From: Burkholderia sp. PAMC 26561
Lineage (GTDB): Bacteria; Pseudomonadota; Gammaproteobacteria; Burkholderiales; Burkholderiaceae
Direction of reading: 5' to 3'
Length of the DNA: 64,000 nt
Assembly (NCBI RefSeq): GCF_001557535.2
Contig: NZ_CP014306.1
Coordinates: forward strand, 1,736,001 to 1,800,000
Position numbers and translations under genes: made by a program. This document shows positions 55,304-64,000 of the stretch, piece by piece. Within the stretch, counting starts at the first letter, position 1. Each line of letters starts with the position of its first letter. The notes below the pieces were generated by a model, which worked only from the letters and a program-made list of their open reading frames with translations, was not told the DNA's origin and searched no databases.

Positions 55304-56770
55304 TCAAACCGTGCCGCCCACTGTCATCTTTTCGATGCGCAACGTCGGCTGGCCCACGCCCACCGGCACGCTCTGGCCTTCCTTGCCGCACACGCCCACG
55401 CCGCCGTCGAGCGCCATGTCGTTGCCGATCATGGTCACGTACTTGAGCGATTCCGGGCCGCTGCCGATCAGCGTTGCGCCCTTCACCGGGTACGTCACCT
55501 TGCCGTTTTCGATCATGTACGCCTCGGACGCCGAGAACACGAACTTGCCGTTGGTGATGTCAACCTGACCGCCGCCGAAATTCACCGCATACAAGCCGTT
55601 TTTCACCGATGCCAGGATTTCGCCCGGATCTTTATCGCCGTTGAGCATGTACGTGTTGGTCATGCGTGGCATGGGCAGCGCCGCGTACGATTCACGTCGT
55701 GCATTGCCCGTCACCGGCATTTTCATCAGGCGCGCGTTCAGCGAGTCCTGGATGTAGCCCTTCAGGATGCCGTCCTCGATCAGCGTGGTGCACTGCGTGG
55801 GATTGCCTTCGTCGTCGATGTTGAGCGACCCGCGGCGATTCGGCAGCGTGCCGTCATCGACAACCGTGACGCCTTTCGCCGCCACTCGCTCGCCGATCCG
55901 GCCAGCAAACGCCGACGAGCCCTTGCGGTTGAAGTCACCTTCAAGTCCGTGGCCGATGGCTTCGTGCAGCAGCACGCCGGGCCAGCCCGGTCCGAGCACG
56001 ACGGTCATGGCGCCTGCCGGAGCGGGACGCGCGTCGAGATTGACCAGTGCCGCGTGCACGGCCTGATCAACGTAAGTGGAGAGAATTTCGTCGGTGAAAT
56101 AAGCGTAGTCGTAGCGACCGCCGCCGCCGCCGCTGCCAATCTCGCGGCGTCCGTCTTTCTCGGCGATCACCGTCACAGAAACGCGCACGAGCGGCCGGAT
56201 GTCGGCGGCCAGGGCGCCGTCGCTGCGTGCGACCAGCACGACGTCGTACTCGCCCGCCAACCCTGCCATGACCTGAACGATGCGCGGGTCGCGTCCCCGC
56301 GCCATCTGCTCGACGCGCTCGAGCAATTTCACCTTGGCGGTGGCATCGAGCGATGAAAGCGGGTCCGACGGCAGATAAAGGTCACGGCCGAACACGCCGG
56401 TCAGCGAACTCGCCGATTTGATCTTGTGTTTGCCGCCGCCTGCTTTCGCGATCGCGCGCGTCGCCATGGCCGCCTGGCGAATGGAATCAGCCGACAGATC
56501 GTCCGAATACGCGAACGCCGTCCGGTCGCCCGACACGGCGCGAACGCCCACGCCCTGGTCGATGCTGAAACTGCCCGATTTGACGATGCCTTCCTCCAGG
56601 CTCCACGCCTCGCTGCGGGTGGACTGGAAATAGAGATCCGCGTAATCAACGCGGTGCGTGAAGATCTCTGCCAGCGTGCGCGTAATGGTGGATTCGTCTA
56701 GGCCGTAAGGCGTCAGAAGAATCTCTTTCGCGGTGGCGAGATTTCGGATGCCGGGTTCGATGATGTTCAT
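55304..56770 (-). CDS. tldD: Metalloprotease TldD
   Basis: TldD with TldE forms a heterodimeric zinc protease that trims unfolded or modified peptides (microcin B17 maturation, CcdA turnover in E. coli). The 488-residue protein has HEAIGH (HExxxH) near residue 268 in GVLLHEAIGHGLEGDF, and the third ligand Cys near 458 in VCGKEGQSVPVGVGQP. The tldE/pmbA partner is not in this window. It is last in the yhdP-nitrilase-tldD group, 126 nt after the nitrilase gene. Confidence 0.96.
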   Translation of the reverse strand: MNIIEPGIRNLATAKEILLTPYGLDESTITRTLAEIFTHRVDYADLYFQSTRSEAWSLEEGIVKSGSFSIDQGVGVRAVSGDRTAFAYSDDLSADSIRQAAMATRAIAKAGGGKHKIKSASSLTGVFGRDLYLPSDPLSSLDATAKVKLLERVEQMARGRDPRIVQVMAGLAGEYDVVLVARSDGALAADIRPLVRVSVTVIAEKDGRREIGSGGGGGRYDYAYFTDEILSTYVDQAVHAALVNLDARPAPAGAMTVVLGPGWPGVLLHEAIGHGLEGDFNRKGSSAFAGRIGERVAAKGVTVVDDGTLPNRRGSLNIDDEGNPTQCTTLIEDGILKGYIQDSLNARLMKMPVTGNARRESYAALPMPRMTNTYMLNGDKDPGEILASVKNGLYAVNFGGGQVDITNGKFVFSASEAYMIENGKVTYPVKGATLIGSGPESLKYVTMIGNDMALDGGVGVCGKEGQSVPVGVGQPTLRIEKMTVGGTV

Positions 56771-56896
56771 TCGGTGCCTGTGGCGAAGTCTGTAGGGATT
56801 AAACGCATTCTAACGTCGGAGTATTTATGCCACACCCTGACCAAATGGAGGGGTACTCCGAAAAAAACAAGCCAACTAAACAAGCTAGCTCCCAAG

Positions 56897-57718
56897 CTAG
56901 CCCAGTACGCGATGACGAAAGGCCGGCAGGCTCTGCCGGACAGACGCGATGCGCGCTTTATCGATATTTCCCGCCGCCACGCCCGGGCCTTCTTCCACCA
57001 TGGCCACGATCTCGCCCCACGGGTCGATCAGCATGCTGTGGCCCCAGGTGCGGCGCCCGTTCTCGTGTTTGCCGCCCTGCGCTGCGGCGAGCACGTAGCA
57101 CTGGTTTTCCACCGCACGCGCCTTGAGCAGCGTTTCCCAGTGCGCCTCGCCGGTTGTATACGTGAAGGCGGACGGCACGACCATCAACGCGCAGTCGCCC
57201 ATCTTTCTATAGAGCTCGGGAAAACGCAGGTCATAGCACACCGACAAACCCACCCGTCCGAACGGCGCTTCGAATGTACGCACTTCGCTGCCCGGGCAGA
57301 TGGTGCGGGCTTCATCGAAGGATTCCGAGCCTTTCTCCAAGTTGAACAGGTGGATCTTGTCGTAGCGGGCGACCTGCTTGCCGGTGGGATCGAAAACGAG
57401 CGTGGTATTGAGCACACGCGACGCCTCCGATGATTCCAGCGGCAACGTCCCACCGATGATCCAGACCCGATGCTCGCGCGCGGCATCGGACAAGAACTGC
57501 TGGATCGGGCCCTGGCCGAAGGTTTCGCGGATCGCGAGCTTGTCCGTGTCCTTGAAACCCATGAAGCAGAAGTACTCCGGCAGCAGCACAAGCTTCGCGC
57601 CGTCACGCGCGGCTTCGGCGATCAGCCGTCCCGCTTCCGCGATATTTCGGTCGCGATCCGGCACGCTAACCATTTGCAGCGCGGCGACGCGGAAATTTTC
57701 GGGGATGCTTTCGCTCAT
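56897..57718 (-). CDS. Nitrilase-superfamily amidase (Nit1-like)
   Basis: The 273-residue protein has the Glu-Lys-Cys triad of the carbon-nitrogen hydrolases: Glu48 (VLLPEYFCFMG), Lys121 (ARYDKIHLFNLE) and Cys161 (GLSVCYDLRFPELYR). The closest group is the Nit1 branch, whose members hydrolyse deaminated glutathione, a metabolite-repair activity; this assignment rests on motif context. It lies between yhdP and tldD on the same strand, a conserved betaproteobacterial arrangement. Confidence 0.9.
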   Translation of the reverse strand: MSESIPENFRVAALQMVSVPDRDRNIAEAGRLIAEAARDGAKLVLLPEYFCFMGFKDTDKLAIRETFGQGPIQQFLSDAAREHRVWIIGGTLPLESSEASRVLNTTLVFDPTGKQVARYDKIHLFNLEKGSESFDEARTICPGSEVRTFEAPFGRVGLSVCYDLRFPELYRKMGDCALMVVPSAFTYTTGEAHWETLLKARAVENQCYVLAAAQGGKHENGRRTWGHSMLIDPWGEIVAMVEEGPGVAAGNIDKARIASVRQSLPAFRHRVLG

Positions 57719-57792
57719 GTCAGCCTTTTAAAAAGGGCACGATAAATGATCGATTTTGCCGTCAACGCAAGCCATTAGCGCGACAAGCGCGC

Positions 57793-60700
57793 TCAATCCG
57801 CCTCTGCGGCAGCAGGAATTTCGATCTTACCCTGATCGCCTTTGACCCGCTGAATGACGGGTTTCGACCACGGGCCGGTAATGGAATAGTCGCGGGTAAA
57901 GGCTTTGCCAATCGACTTCGACAACACCAGATCCCCAGCCAGCGTGGCAAGGCCGAGCAGCGGATTGATCACGGCCGCGCCAATGGCCACCGCGCCCGCA
58001 CTGATCGTCGGGATGACCTTGGCATGCATGTCCTGCGTCTGCTTCGGCAGATCGACGAGACCCGTCAGTTCGACGCGCGCCGGCGGGGTGACCATCTTGA
58101 AATCGTCCGTCCGTCCGATGCCATCCTGAACCGTCGCGGTGCCGGTGATCTTCTCGAACGGCAGGCCCTTGCCGACGACATCCTGGAAGTTCAGCGTAAG
58201 AAAGTGCGCGAGGCTCTGCAGGCTGAATACGCCGAGCCATTTGACCGCCGCCGCGTTTTTGACTTTCAGGATCTGGCCGTGCTCGAAATCGACGGTGACC
58301 TTGCCGTTGAGCGTAGGCATGTCGATCGCGGCGGGGCTGCCGTCCCAGCCGAGCTGGCCCGTGACCGAGCCCTTGCCGTTCTTCACCGTCTGCGGCAAAC
58401 CCATGCGCTCGACGAGCGCGCCGGCATCGAGGATATCGAGCTTGAAATCGACGGCCGTGCGGCGCGGGCCGTCATCGTCGGAATCGGTTTCCGGATGCGC
58501 TCCGGCGCCCGGAATCGTGCGCCAGTTGGCCGTAGCCGAAAGCCGCGCGTCCGGGTTCTCCAGGTCGAGCTTGTCCAGATGCCAGACCGGCACACCGTCT
58601 TCCACGCCGTTGCGCGCGTTGACTTCCAGCCGCCCGAGCGTGCGTTCGCGCACCACGAGCTCGTTCACGATCAAGTCGATGGACGGCATGTTGCTCGGCG
58701 GCGGCCGGCGGATCATTTGCCCGACCATGTCGTTCTCTGTCTTGTCGGGGATCACGACCTTGGCGAAGCGCGCCTGCAGGGCGCCGGGACTCTCCTTGGT
58801 TGCGCCGGGCAGCCATTCGACATATCCCGACACCTGATTCGACGCGATGTTCGCCTTCCACTTGCGGTCGTCGTCACCATCGCCGCGCGTGGCGCCGATG
58901 GCCACGTTTTCCCAGCGCCGGGCGAGCAGCTTGAGCGTGGTGAAGTGCAGGGCAATGCGGTCGGGAACGAACTGCTTCGCGACGGTAGACGGAGTCTTGC
59001 CGTCCGCCAGCCGGACAGGCGGCGCGGCGGCAGGGGCAGGGGCTGGCATTGGCCCGAGATCCGAGATGGTCTTGCGCCAGGCATCGGCATCGAGTTCATC
59101 CAGGTCGACCGCTGCTGTCACGCCTTCGGCCGGAAGATCCGCCGGCTTGTTCACGCCGATGGCACCGCGCTCCACAACGGGCGCCGCCTTGCCTTCGCGC
59201 TTGAGCAGGTAGTGCGCATTGACGGGCCCGAGCGTGAGCTTTGCATCGTGTTCCACCTGCGATCCGGCGACGGGCGCGAAGGTGAACGTGAAGGGCATCG
59301 GCGCGCCCTGGGCCTTGTTGAACGGCGCAGGGAAATCGAGGCCGAGGCCTGTCAGATCGGAGTTCGCTTCAACGCGCGGCAACGCGTTTTTTACGCCGCG
59401 CACGCGCAGGTCGTAAGGCGCTGTGCCGCTGAGGTGTTTGAGCAGCGCCACCGTCTGCGCCTGATTGCGCAGGTTCAGGCTTTGGGCCGCGTCCGCACCG
59501 ATACGGCCAGTGACATCGAATGCATAACTGCCGTCGGGTTTCACGCCGCCCGTGCCGCGCACGTCGCCGCCGAGGAACTTGCCGGTGATGCCATCAAGCG
59601 ATGCGGTTTTTTCTCCGAAGCTCGCGCGGCCTCTCAGATTCGACAGGGGCGGAAACGCCTCGTATTCGAGATCGTTGCCGGCGAACGTGAGCGAGCCCTT
59701 GTAACCCACGCGTTGTCGCTGACCGGGCGGCGGCGCGACGCGCGGAATCTGCAATTGCAGCGCGAGCGCGGCATTGCCGGTCGCGTGGATCTTGGTCGCG
59801 ACATGTTGCGAGAGCGAGCCGAGCGAACTGTCTTCTACATAGCGCAGCATGTCGGTGATCGGACCGTGCGCGTCGGCATCGATGATCAGTTTCGATTCAC
59901 GATTTCCCAGGTCTTCAATGCGCCCCGTGGTCTTGCGCACGCCTATGCCCAGGTAATGACCGCGCGTGATATCGAAGCCGAGTTTGTTTTCGGCCAGATG
60001 AAACGTCCCGTCGATACCATCAAAGGCCGGCCATTGATTCGGCGTGCCGTTTGCCATGGTCTTGGGCGGGTAGGGCGTGGGCTCGAACTTGCCGCCGGTG
60101 AACGGCGCGACGATGCGGAACTTGCCGGCATCGGGAAAACGGGAATAGGGAAATTTCGTCAGGTCGCCATGAATCTCGATGGTGCCATTACGCGAGACGC
60201 CCGCCTGCAACGCGTGTCCGAGATACATGCGCAGCTTCTCGCTGATGCTCGTCGGCAAGAAGTGGGTGAGGCTCGTCACCTTCAGATACTCGGCCGTCGC
60301 CTTCAGGTCGAGCGAACCGCGCCCTTCGCCTTCGTTCTTGTAATCGGCCGTGGCGCGGGCTTCGGCGTCGGCGTTCTTCACGTGCAGATTGTCGATATGC
60401 GCCGTGATCGCCTTGTGCGGCTTGCCGGGGGCGTTGGCGACGGTCCAGGTCACGCGGCCATCGATCTGATCCATGACGAGGCGCGGGTTGTCGAAGACGC
60501 CGGGAAGCGTGATCGCGGTATTTTTTGTATCGATGACCGCGCTGCCGTGGTCCTGGTCTGCGTCGATCCTGCCCCACAGGTTTTCCACGCCTGGAATCCC
60601 GGCGCGCGGATGGTTGTTCACCGTCAGGCCCGGCGGCGGTTCCTGCGCCAGCACGCTCACGCCGCGAAGGTCCCCCTTGACGGTGTAACGCGTAGGCGGC

Positions 60701-62037
60701 TCTGTGCCTTTTTCGCGTTGCGCCTGCGCCTGAGCAGGTGTGGTCGGCGCGGGACGTTCGGTTTCCAGCGTGTAGTTGGCAATCTGTCCGCGCGGATCGA
60801 AGCGGATCAGGTCGTTCTGCACCTTCGACGGCAACGGCAGCGCGCGCATGAATTCGCCAAGAATGCCGAGATCCACGAAATCGCCCGACACGCCGAACTT
60901 CTGCCCGAGATTCACGGACGCCGCGCGGTATCTGCCGGTAAGCGTGTGCATGGCAAGCAACCGGGACACGGGCGTGCCGTCGGGCATCGGTTTCTGGCCG
61001 AGCTCGGCTTGCAGATTGGCGAGATGCAGCGTGTATTCGTTGTCCTGGAAGCCGAGATCCCAATTGAATTTCGCGATGGGCATGTCGAGGCGCGGCTGCG
61101 TCGGGCGCACGCGCAGCGCGATGTCCGAACCCGTCAGGTCGCCGCCCGCCGTCTTCAGTTTGCCGTCTGCAAAGTCGAGCCAGATGCGGTTATCGAAGCG
61201 GCCGCTGTAGGTCGCGAACGGCATCTTCACGTAGTGCGCGAGCGTGGGTAGATCGACCGGTCCCGTCGATAAATACGCGTCTCCCGTCCAGTTCTCCGGA
61301 CGGCCCGCCGTGCTGAACCGCGTATGGGTGAAATCCGCGCGGAAATCGAGCGGACCATGCAGCACGTCGCCATCCGGCGGCGCCTGAAGCGCGAGGCGGT
61401 GGCGATTGCCATCGGTGAGTATCGCGAGCTTGATGCGCTTGAGCGCAAGTTCCGGCGCGCCGCGCTGCGCGTCATGCCAGCGCAACGTGCCGTCGCGCAG
61501 CACGATGGCTTGCTGGCTCAACAGCCAGGTCATGAACGTATTGTTGCCGGTGCGTTTGGCCGGGATCGGCACGCCGGCCACGCTGAACGTGCCGTCCTTG
61601 TTACGCGCAATGATGACGTCGGGTCCATCGACGGTCAGGTTCGAGAGCACCGGGATGGGCCCGAGCAGCGAACGCCACGCGACCGTCGCGCTCGCGTGCG
61701 GGACAGCGACGCCGGGTGAACCGTCGGCGGCGTCGATGCGCAGGTTGTCTATATCGAAGGAAGGCTGCAGGCCGGACCATTTCGCGGTGATCCGTCCAAG
61801 GCGCAATTGCGCATGAATTTTCGCCGATACCATCTGCTCGATGCGCGGCCTGAACGCATCGATCTGAGGCAGCACGGCGTAACGCAAGACCAGATAGATA
61901 CCGGCGACCGCGAAATACACCACGGCGACCAGCACCAGAAGGACTTTGAGCGCCCGCGTCAAAACGCGCTCGACTCGACCGCCAAGCTTCATTGGTACAG
62001 CTTCTGGCAGGTCGGCAAATTCCTTTTGGTCGGACAT
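57793..62037 (-). CDS. yhdP: AsmA-like phospholipid transport protein YhdP
   Basis: YhdP is a very large inner-membrane-anchored protein whose periplasmic beta-groove is thought to carry phospholipids to the outer membrane. The 1414-residue protein has a cytoplasmic N-terminus, one transmembrane helix (VLLVLVAVVYFAVAGIYLVL, about residues 32-51), a long repetitive beta-rich region and a C-terminal AsmA-type segment (TLNGKVTVDFEHGQILKV..., VVGKGLPFEKITGTATVQDG, AGAVAIGAAVINPLLGLATLAGDLVLSKSI). The frame is open to 62283, but upstream residues are not conserved in style; 62037 is the best ATG, without a strong ribosome-binding site. It diverges from glnE. Confidence 0.93.
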   Translation of the reverse strand: MSDQKEFADLPEAVPMKLGGRVERVLTRALKVLLVLVAVVYFAVAGIYLVLRYAVLPQIDAFRPRIEQMVSAKIHAQLRLGRITAKWSGLQPSFDIDNLRIDAADGSPGVAVPHASATVAWRSLLGPIPVLSNLTVDGPDVIIARNKDGTFSVAGVPIPAKRTGNNTFMTWLLSQQAIVLRDGTLRWHDAQRGAPELALKRIKLAILTDGNRHRLALQAPPDGDVLHGPLDFRADFTHTRFSTAGRPENWTGDAYLSTGPVDLPTLAHYVKMPFATYSGRFDNRIWLDFADGKLKTAGGDLTGSDIALRVRPTQPRLDMPIAKFNWDLGFQDNEYTLHLANLQAELGQKPMPDGTPVSRLLAMHTLTGRYRAASVNLGQKFGVSGDFVDLGILGEFMRALPLPSKVQNDLIRFDPRGQIANYTLETERPAPTTPAQAQAQREKGTEPPTRYTVKGDLRGVSVLAQEPPPGLTVNNHPRAGIPGVENLWGRIDADQDHGSAVIDTKNTAITLPGVFDNPRLVMDQIDGRVTWTVANAPGKPHKAITAHIDNLHVKNADAEARATADYKNEGEGRGSLDLKATAEYLKVTSLTHFLPTSISEKLRMYLGHALQAGVSRNGTIEIHGDLTKFPYSRFPDAGKFRIVAPFTGGKFEPTPYPPKTMANGTPNQWPAFDGIDGTFHLAENKLGFDITRGHYLGIGVRKTTGRIEDLGNRESKLIIDADAHGPITDMLRYVEDSSLGSLSQHVATKIHATGNAALALQLQIPRVAPPPGQRQRVGYKGSLTFAGNDLEYEAFPPLSNLRGRASFGEKTASLDGITGKFLGGDVRGTGGVKPDGSYAFDVTGRIGADAAQSLNLRNQAQTVALLKHLSGTAPYDLRVRGVKNALPRVEANSDLTGLGLDFPAPFNKAQGAPMPFTFTFAPVAGSQVEHDAKLTLGPVNAHYLLKREGKAAPVVERGAIGVNKPADLPAEGVTAAVDLDELDADAWRKTISDLGPMPAPAPAAAPPVRLADGKTPSTVAKQFVPDRIALHFTTLKLLARRWENVAIGATRGDGDDDRKWKANIASNQVSGYVEWLPGATKESPGALQARFAKVVIPDKTENDMVGQMIRRPPPSNMPSIDLIVNELVVRERTLGRLEVNARNGVEDGVPVWHLDKLDLENPDARLSATANWRTIPGAGAHPETDSDDDGPRRTAVDFKLDILDAGALVERMGLPQTVKNGKGSVTGQLGWDGSPAAIDMPTLNGKVTVDFEHGQILKVKNAAAVKWLGVFSLQSLAHFLTLNFQDVVGKGLPFEKITGTATVQDGIGRTDDFKMVTPPARVELTGLVDLPKQTQDMHAKVIPTISAGAVAIGAAVINPLLGLATLAGDLVLSKSIGKAFTRDYSITGPWSKPVIQRVKGDQGKIEIPAAAEAD

Positions 62038-62245
62038 GCGGCGGCGGATCGGCGATATGGTAGGTTTTCGAGATTTGACGTTGAAATGTAACACAGCGCG
62101 CAGTTCAAAAAACTGCGGAGAGACGCTACGATGCGCCCGCTGAGCCGCGCCGGATGGACCTTTCCCGTCTTCTGCGCACTTTGTTACAAAAGCCCCGGCA
62201 ACGAGCCGGACATGTTTGCAGAGCAATGACCGAGCCCGACTTTCC

Positions 62246-64000
62246 ATGACCGAAGCATCCTTGCTGAGTTCCAGCGCCTCCAACTACGCGGCGCGCCTCT
62301 ACGCCGCGCGTCCCGAACTGCCGGCGCACATCGCGCAATGGTCGAAGGCGCCGGTCCGGCGCGCGTGGATCGAGGAGCGTCTGGACGCGTTGTGCGACGT
62401 GTGTGCAGGCGGTGCCCGGTTCGATGAAGCCCGGCTCAAGACCGCGTTGCGCAGGCTTCGTGGAGAGGTTTTCTGCACGGTGATGGAACGCGATCTGGCT
62501 GGTCTCGCCGACGTCGCGGAAGTCACCGGCGCCATGACCGACCTCGCGGAGCTGACCATTCGGCGGGCGTTGGCGGTTTTGTCGGCGGATCTGGAGACCA
62601 CCTTCGGCGAGCCGCGCGGACAGGACGGACAGCGCCTGACGTTGGGCGTTGTCGGCATGGGAAAACTTGGCGGACGCGAGTTGAACGTGTCATCGGATAT
62701 CGACCTGATCTTCGTTTATGAGGACGATGGCGAGACGACGGGCGGGGAACGCGCGGCTTTATCGACGCAAGAATATTTCACGCGGCTTGGGCGCAAGCTG
62801 ATCGGCGCGCTGGCTGAAGTGACGGAAGATGGCTATGTGTTTCGTGTCGATATGCGCCTGCGTCCGAACGGCGATGCCGGTCCGCTGGCCTGCGGACTCG
62901 GCATGCTCGAAGAGTATTTTTACGTGCAGGGCCGCGAATGGGAGCGCTATGCATGGATCAAGGGGCGGCTGGTTTCCGAGGGCGAAAGCGAAGCGGCGCA
63001 ACGGCTCGCCAGGCAACTCGAGGCGCTGTCCACGCCATTCATATACAGGCGGTATCTGGACTACGGCGTGATCAGCGCGATCCGGTCGCTGCATGTCCAG
63101 ATTCGCCAGGAAGCACAGCGCCGTGCGTCCATGCGCCCCGATAAGGCCGACGACATCAAGCTCGGCCGCGGCGGAATCCGGGAGATCGAATTCAGCGCGC
63201 AAGTTTTCCAGTTGATCCGGGGCGGCCAGCTTGCCGATCTGCGGATTCGTCCGACTTTGTCCGTGCTGGAGAAAGCCGTGGCGTACGGACTGATCGCGCC
63301 CGCCGTCTGCGCCGAGCTCACCGAGGCATACCTCTTCCTGCGTAAGCTCGAACACCGCTTGCAATATAGAAACGATGCACAGACGCACGCCATGCCGGTC
63401 TCGCCGGAGGACCGCGCGGTGCTTGCCGAAACAATGGGCTTCGCCAGTTACGAAGCGCTCAAGGACGCGCTGGAAGCGCATCGGGCGCGCGTCGAATATC
63501 AATTCGACCAGACTTTCGCCGACAAGGTGAACGGCGACGGCGGTTGCGGCGTGGCGGAGGATTCGGCGGCTTCGTGGGTCTGGAGCAGCGCGCTCGCCGA
63601 CGACAGCGCTGAGGAACAACTGCGCGAACGCGTGACGGAACTTGGATTTACCGATGCCCCCGCCGTGCTCGCGCGCTTGCGCAGCGTGTGGACATCGACA
63701 CGATACGAAGGCCTGCCCGAGCGCAGCCGCGAACGCTTCGACATCATTGCGCAACGCGCGCTCGAAGCCGCGCAGCGAGCGCAACCGCCCGAGCGGCGCG
63801 GCGACACGATCGCGCGGTTGTTCGATTTGCTCGAAGCGGTCAGCCGGCGCGGCGCGTATCTCGCGCTCCTGACCGAATATCCGGCCGCGCTGGAGCGGGT
63901 GCTGGCGGTGCTGGGTGCATCGCGCTGGGCCGCGGGATATTTGATCCGCCATCCGCAACTCCTGGATGAATTGCTTGACGACGAAGTCATTTCCAGCCCG
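62246..64000 (+). CDS. glnE: Glutamine synthetase adenylyltransferase/deadenylase (5' part)
   Basis: GlnE adds and removes AMP on glutamine synthetase under control of PII. The window ends inside the gene after 585 codons; the full protein is normally about 930-950 residues. Visible are the N-terminal nucleotidyltransferase (deadenylylating) domain with GMGKLGGRELNVSSDIDLIFVY near residues 136-157, FRVDMRLRPNGDAGPL, GREWERYAWIKGR, the GGIREIEFSAQVFQLIRGG stretch, and the linker signature LIRHPQLLDELLD at the edge. The ATG at 62246 was chosen because the next upstream in-frame options are weak. The C-terminal adenylylation domain lies outside the window. Confidence 0.95.
   Translation, partial: MTEASLLSSSASNYAARLYAARPELPAHIAQWSKAPVRRAWIEERLDALCDVCAGGARFDEARLKTALRRLRGEVFCTVMERDLAGLADVAEVTGAMTDLAELTIRRALAVLSADLETTFGEPRGQDGQRLTLGVVGMGKLGGRELNVSSDIDLIFVYEDDGETTGGERAALSTQEYFTRLGRKLIGALAEVTEDGYVFRVDMRLRPNGDAGPLACGLGMLEEYFYVQGREWERYAWIKGRLVSEGESEAAQRLARQLEALSTPFIYRRYLDYGVISAIRSLHVQIRQEAQRRASMRPDKADDIKLGRGGIREIEFSAQVFQLIRGGQLADLRIRPTLSVLEKAVAYGLIAPAVCAELTEAYLFLRKLEHRLQYRNDAQTHAMPVSPEDRAVLAETMGFASYEALKDALEAHRARVEYQFDQTFADKVNGDGGCGVAEDSAASWVWSSALADDSAEEQLRERVTELGFTDAPAVLARLRSVWTSTRYEGLPERSRERFDIIAQRALEAAQRAQPPERRGDTIARLFDLLEAVSRRGAYLALLTEYPAALERVLAVLGASRWAAGYLIRHPQLLDELLDDEVISSP

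Noticed and set aside
58024..61251. A 1075-codon plus-strand frame opposite yhdP
   Set aside because: Composition is extremely Arg/His/Asp-rich with no motifs, the mirror of the yhdP codon pattern. yhdP has membrane and AsmA features.

Overview
The window is a 64 kb stretch of a high-GC betaproteobacterial chromosome. Gene content and order (rplM-rpsI-erpA, dusB-fis-purH-ruvCAB, pepP-ubiH, three-gene pntAA-AB-B, queA-tgt-yajC-secDF, recG-oxyR, yhdP-nitrilase-tldD, glnE) fit Burkholderiaceae, most likely Paraburkholderia or Caballeronia. This is judged from protein sequence and synteny, with no database search. The region is mainly core housekeeping DNA. I see no rRNA, tRNA, CRISPR array, insertion sequence, integrase or prophage gene.

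Layout. 1-1.7 kb: L13/S9 operon behind a near-consensus promoter, then erpA. 1.7-5.7 kb: anmK (minus), then tyrS-dtd-phosphatase (plus). 5.7-15.4 kb: minus-strand blocks for Holliday-junction processing (ruvCAB), purine synthesis (purH), dusB-fis, ubiH, pepP and a 23S rRNA methyltransferase. 15.4-16.3 kb: an unrecognised, lower-GC membrane protein. 16.4-19.3 kb: proton-translocating transhydrogenase. 19.5-21.2 kb: Nudix hydrolase and mnmA. 21.4-23.5 kb: a TetR-type regulator and a secreted alpha/beta hydrolase linked by three copies of a partly palindromic site. 23.5-28.2 kb: GST and a pqiABC lipid-transport operon whose pqiA is split in two. 28.6-31.9 kb: cytochrome b561, two YceI proteins and an MFS transporter. 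31.9-32.6 kb: BrnT/BrnA toxin-antitoxin with an apparent operator. 32.7-41 kb: secF, secD, yajC, tgt, queA on minus, recG divergent. 41.1-44.9 kb: peroxide defence (oxyR, catalase, dps) with two small ORFs flanking the catalase. 45-47.4 kb: ubiA, proC, yggS. 47.5-53.1 kb: glycolate oxidase glcDEF and a second FAD-linked oxidase. 53.2-54.9 kb: cobalamin adenosyltransferase and a DAHP synthase. 55.3-62 kb: tldD, nitrilase, yhdP. 62.2 kb to the end: 5' part of glnE.

The most interesting feature is upstream of the DAHP synthase gene (54973-55164, minus strand): a complete transcription-attenuation module. It has a promoter, a 21-codon leader peptide containing FYFYFFW, and four mutually pairing segments ending in a hairpin plus seven U. 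It would link the first step of aromatic amino acid synthesis to the charging of Phe, Tyr and possibly Trp tRNAs. Two 17-bp dyads (ATGCGG-N6-CGCAT), 52 bp apart, lie just upstream of its promoter and may be a second layer of control.
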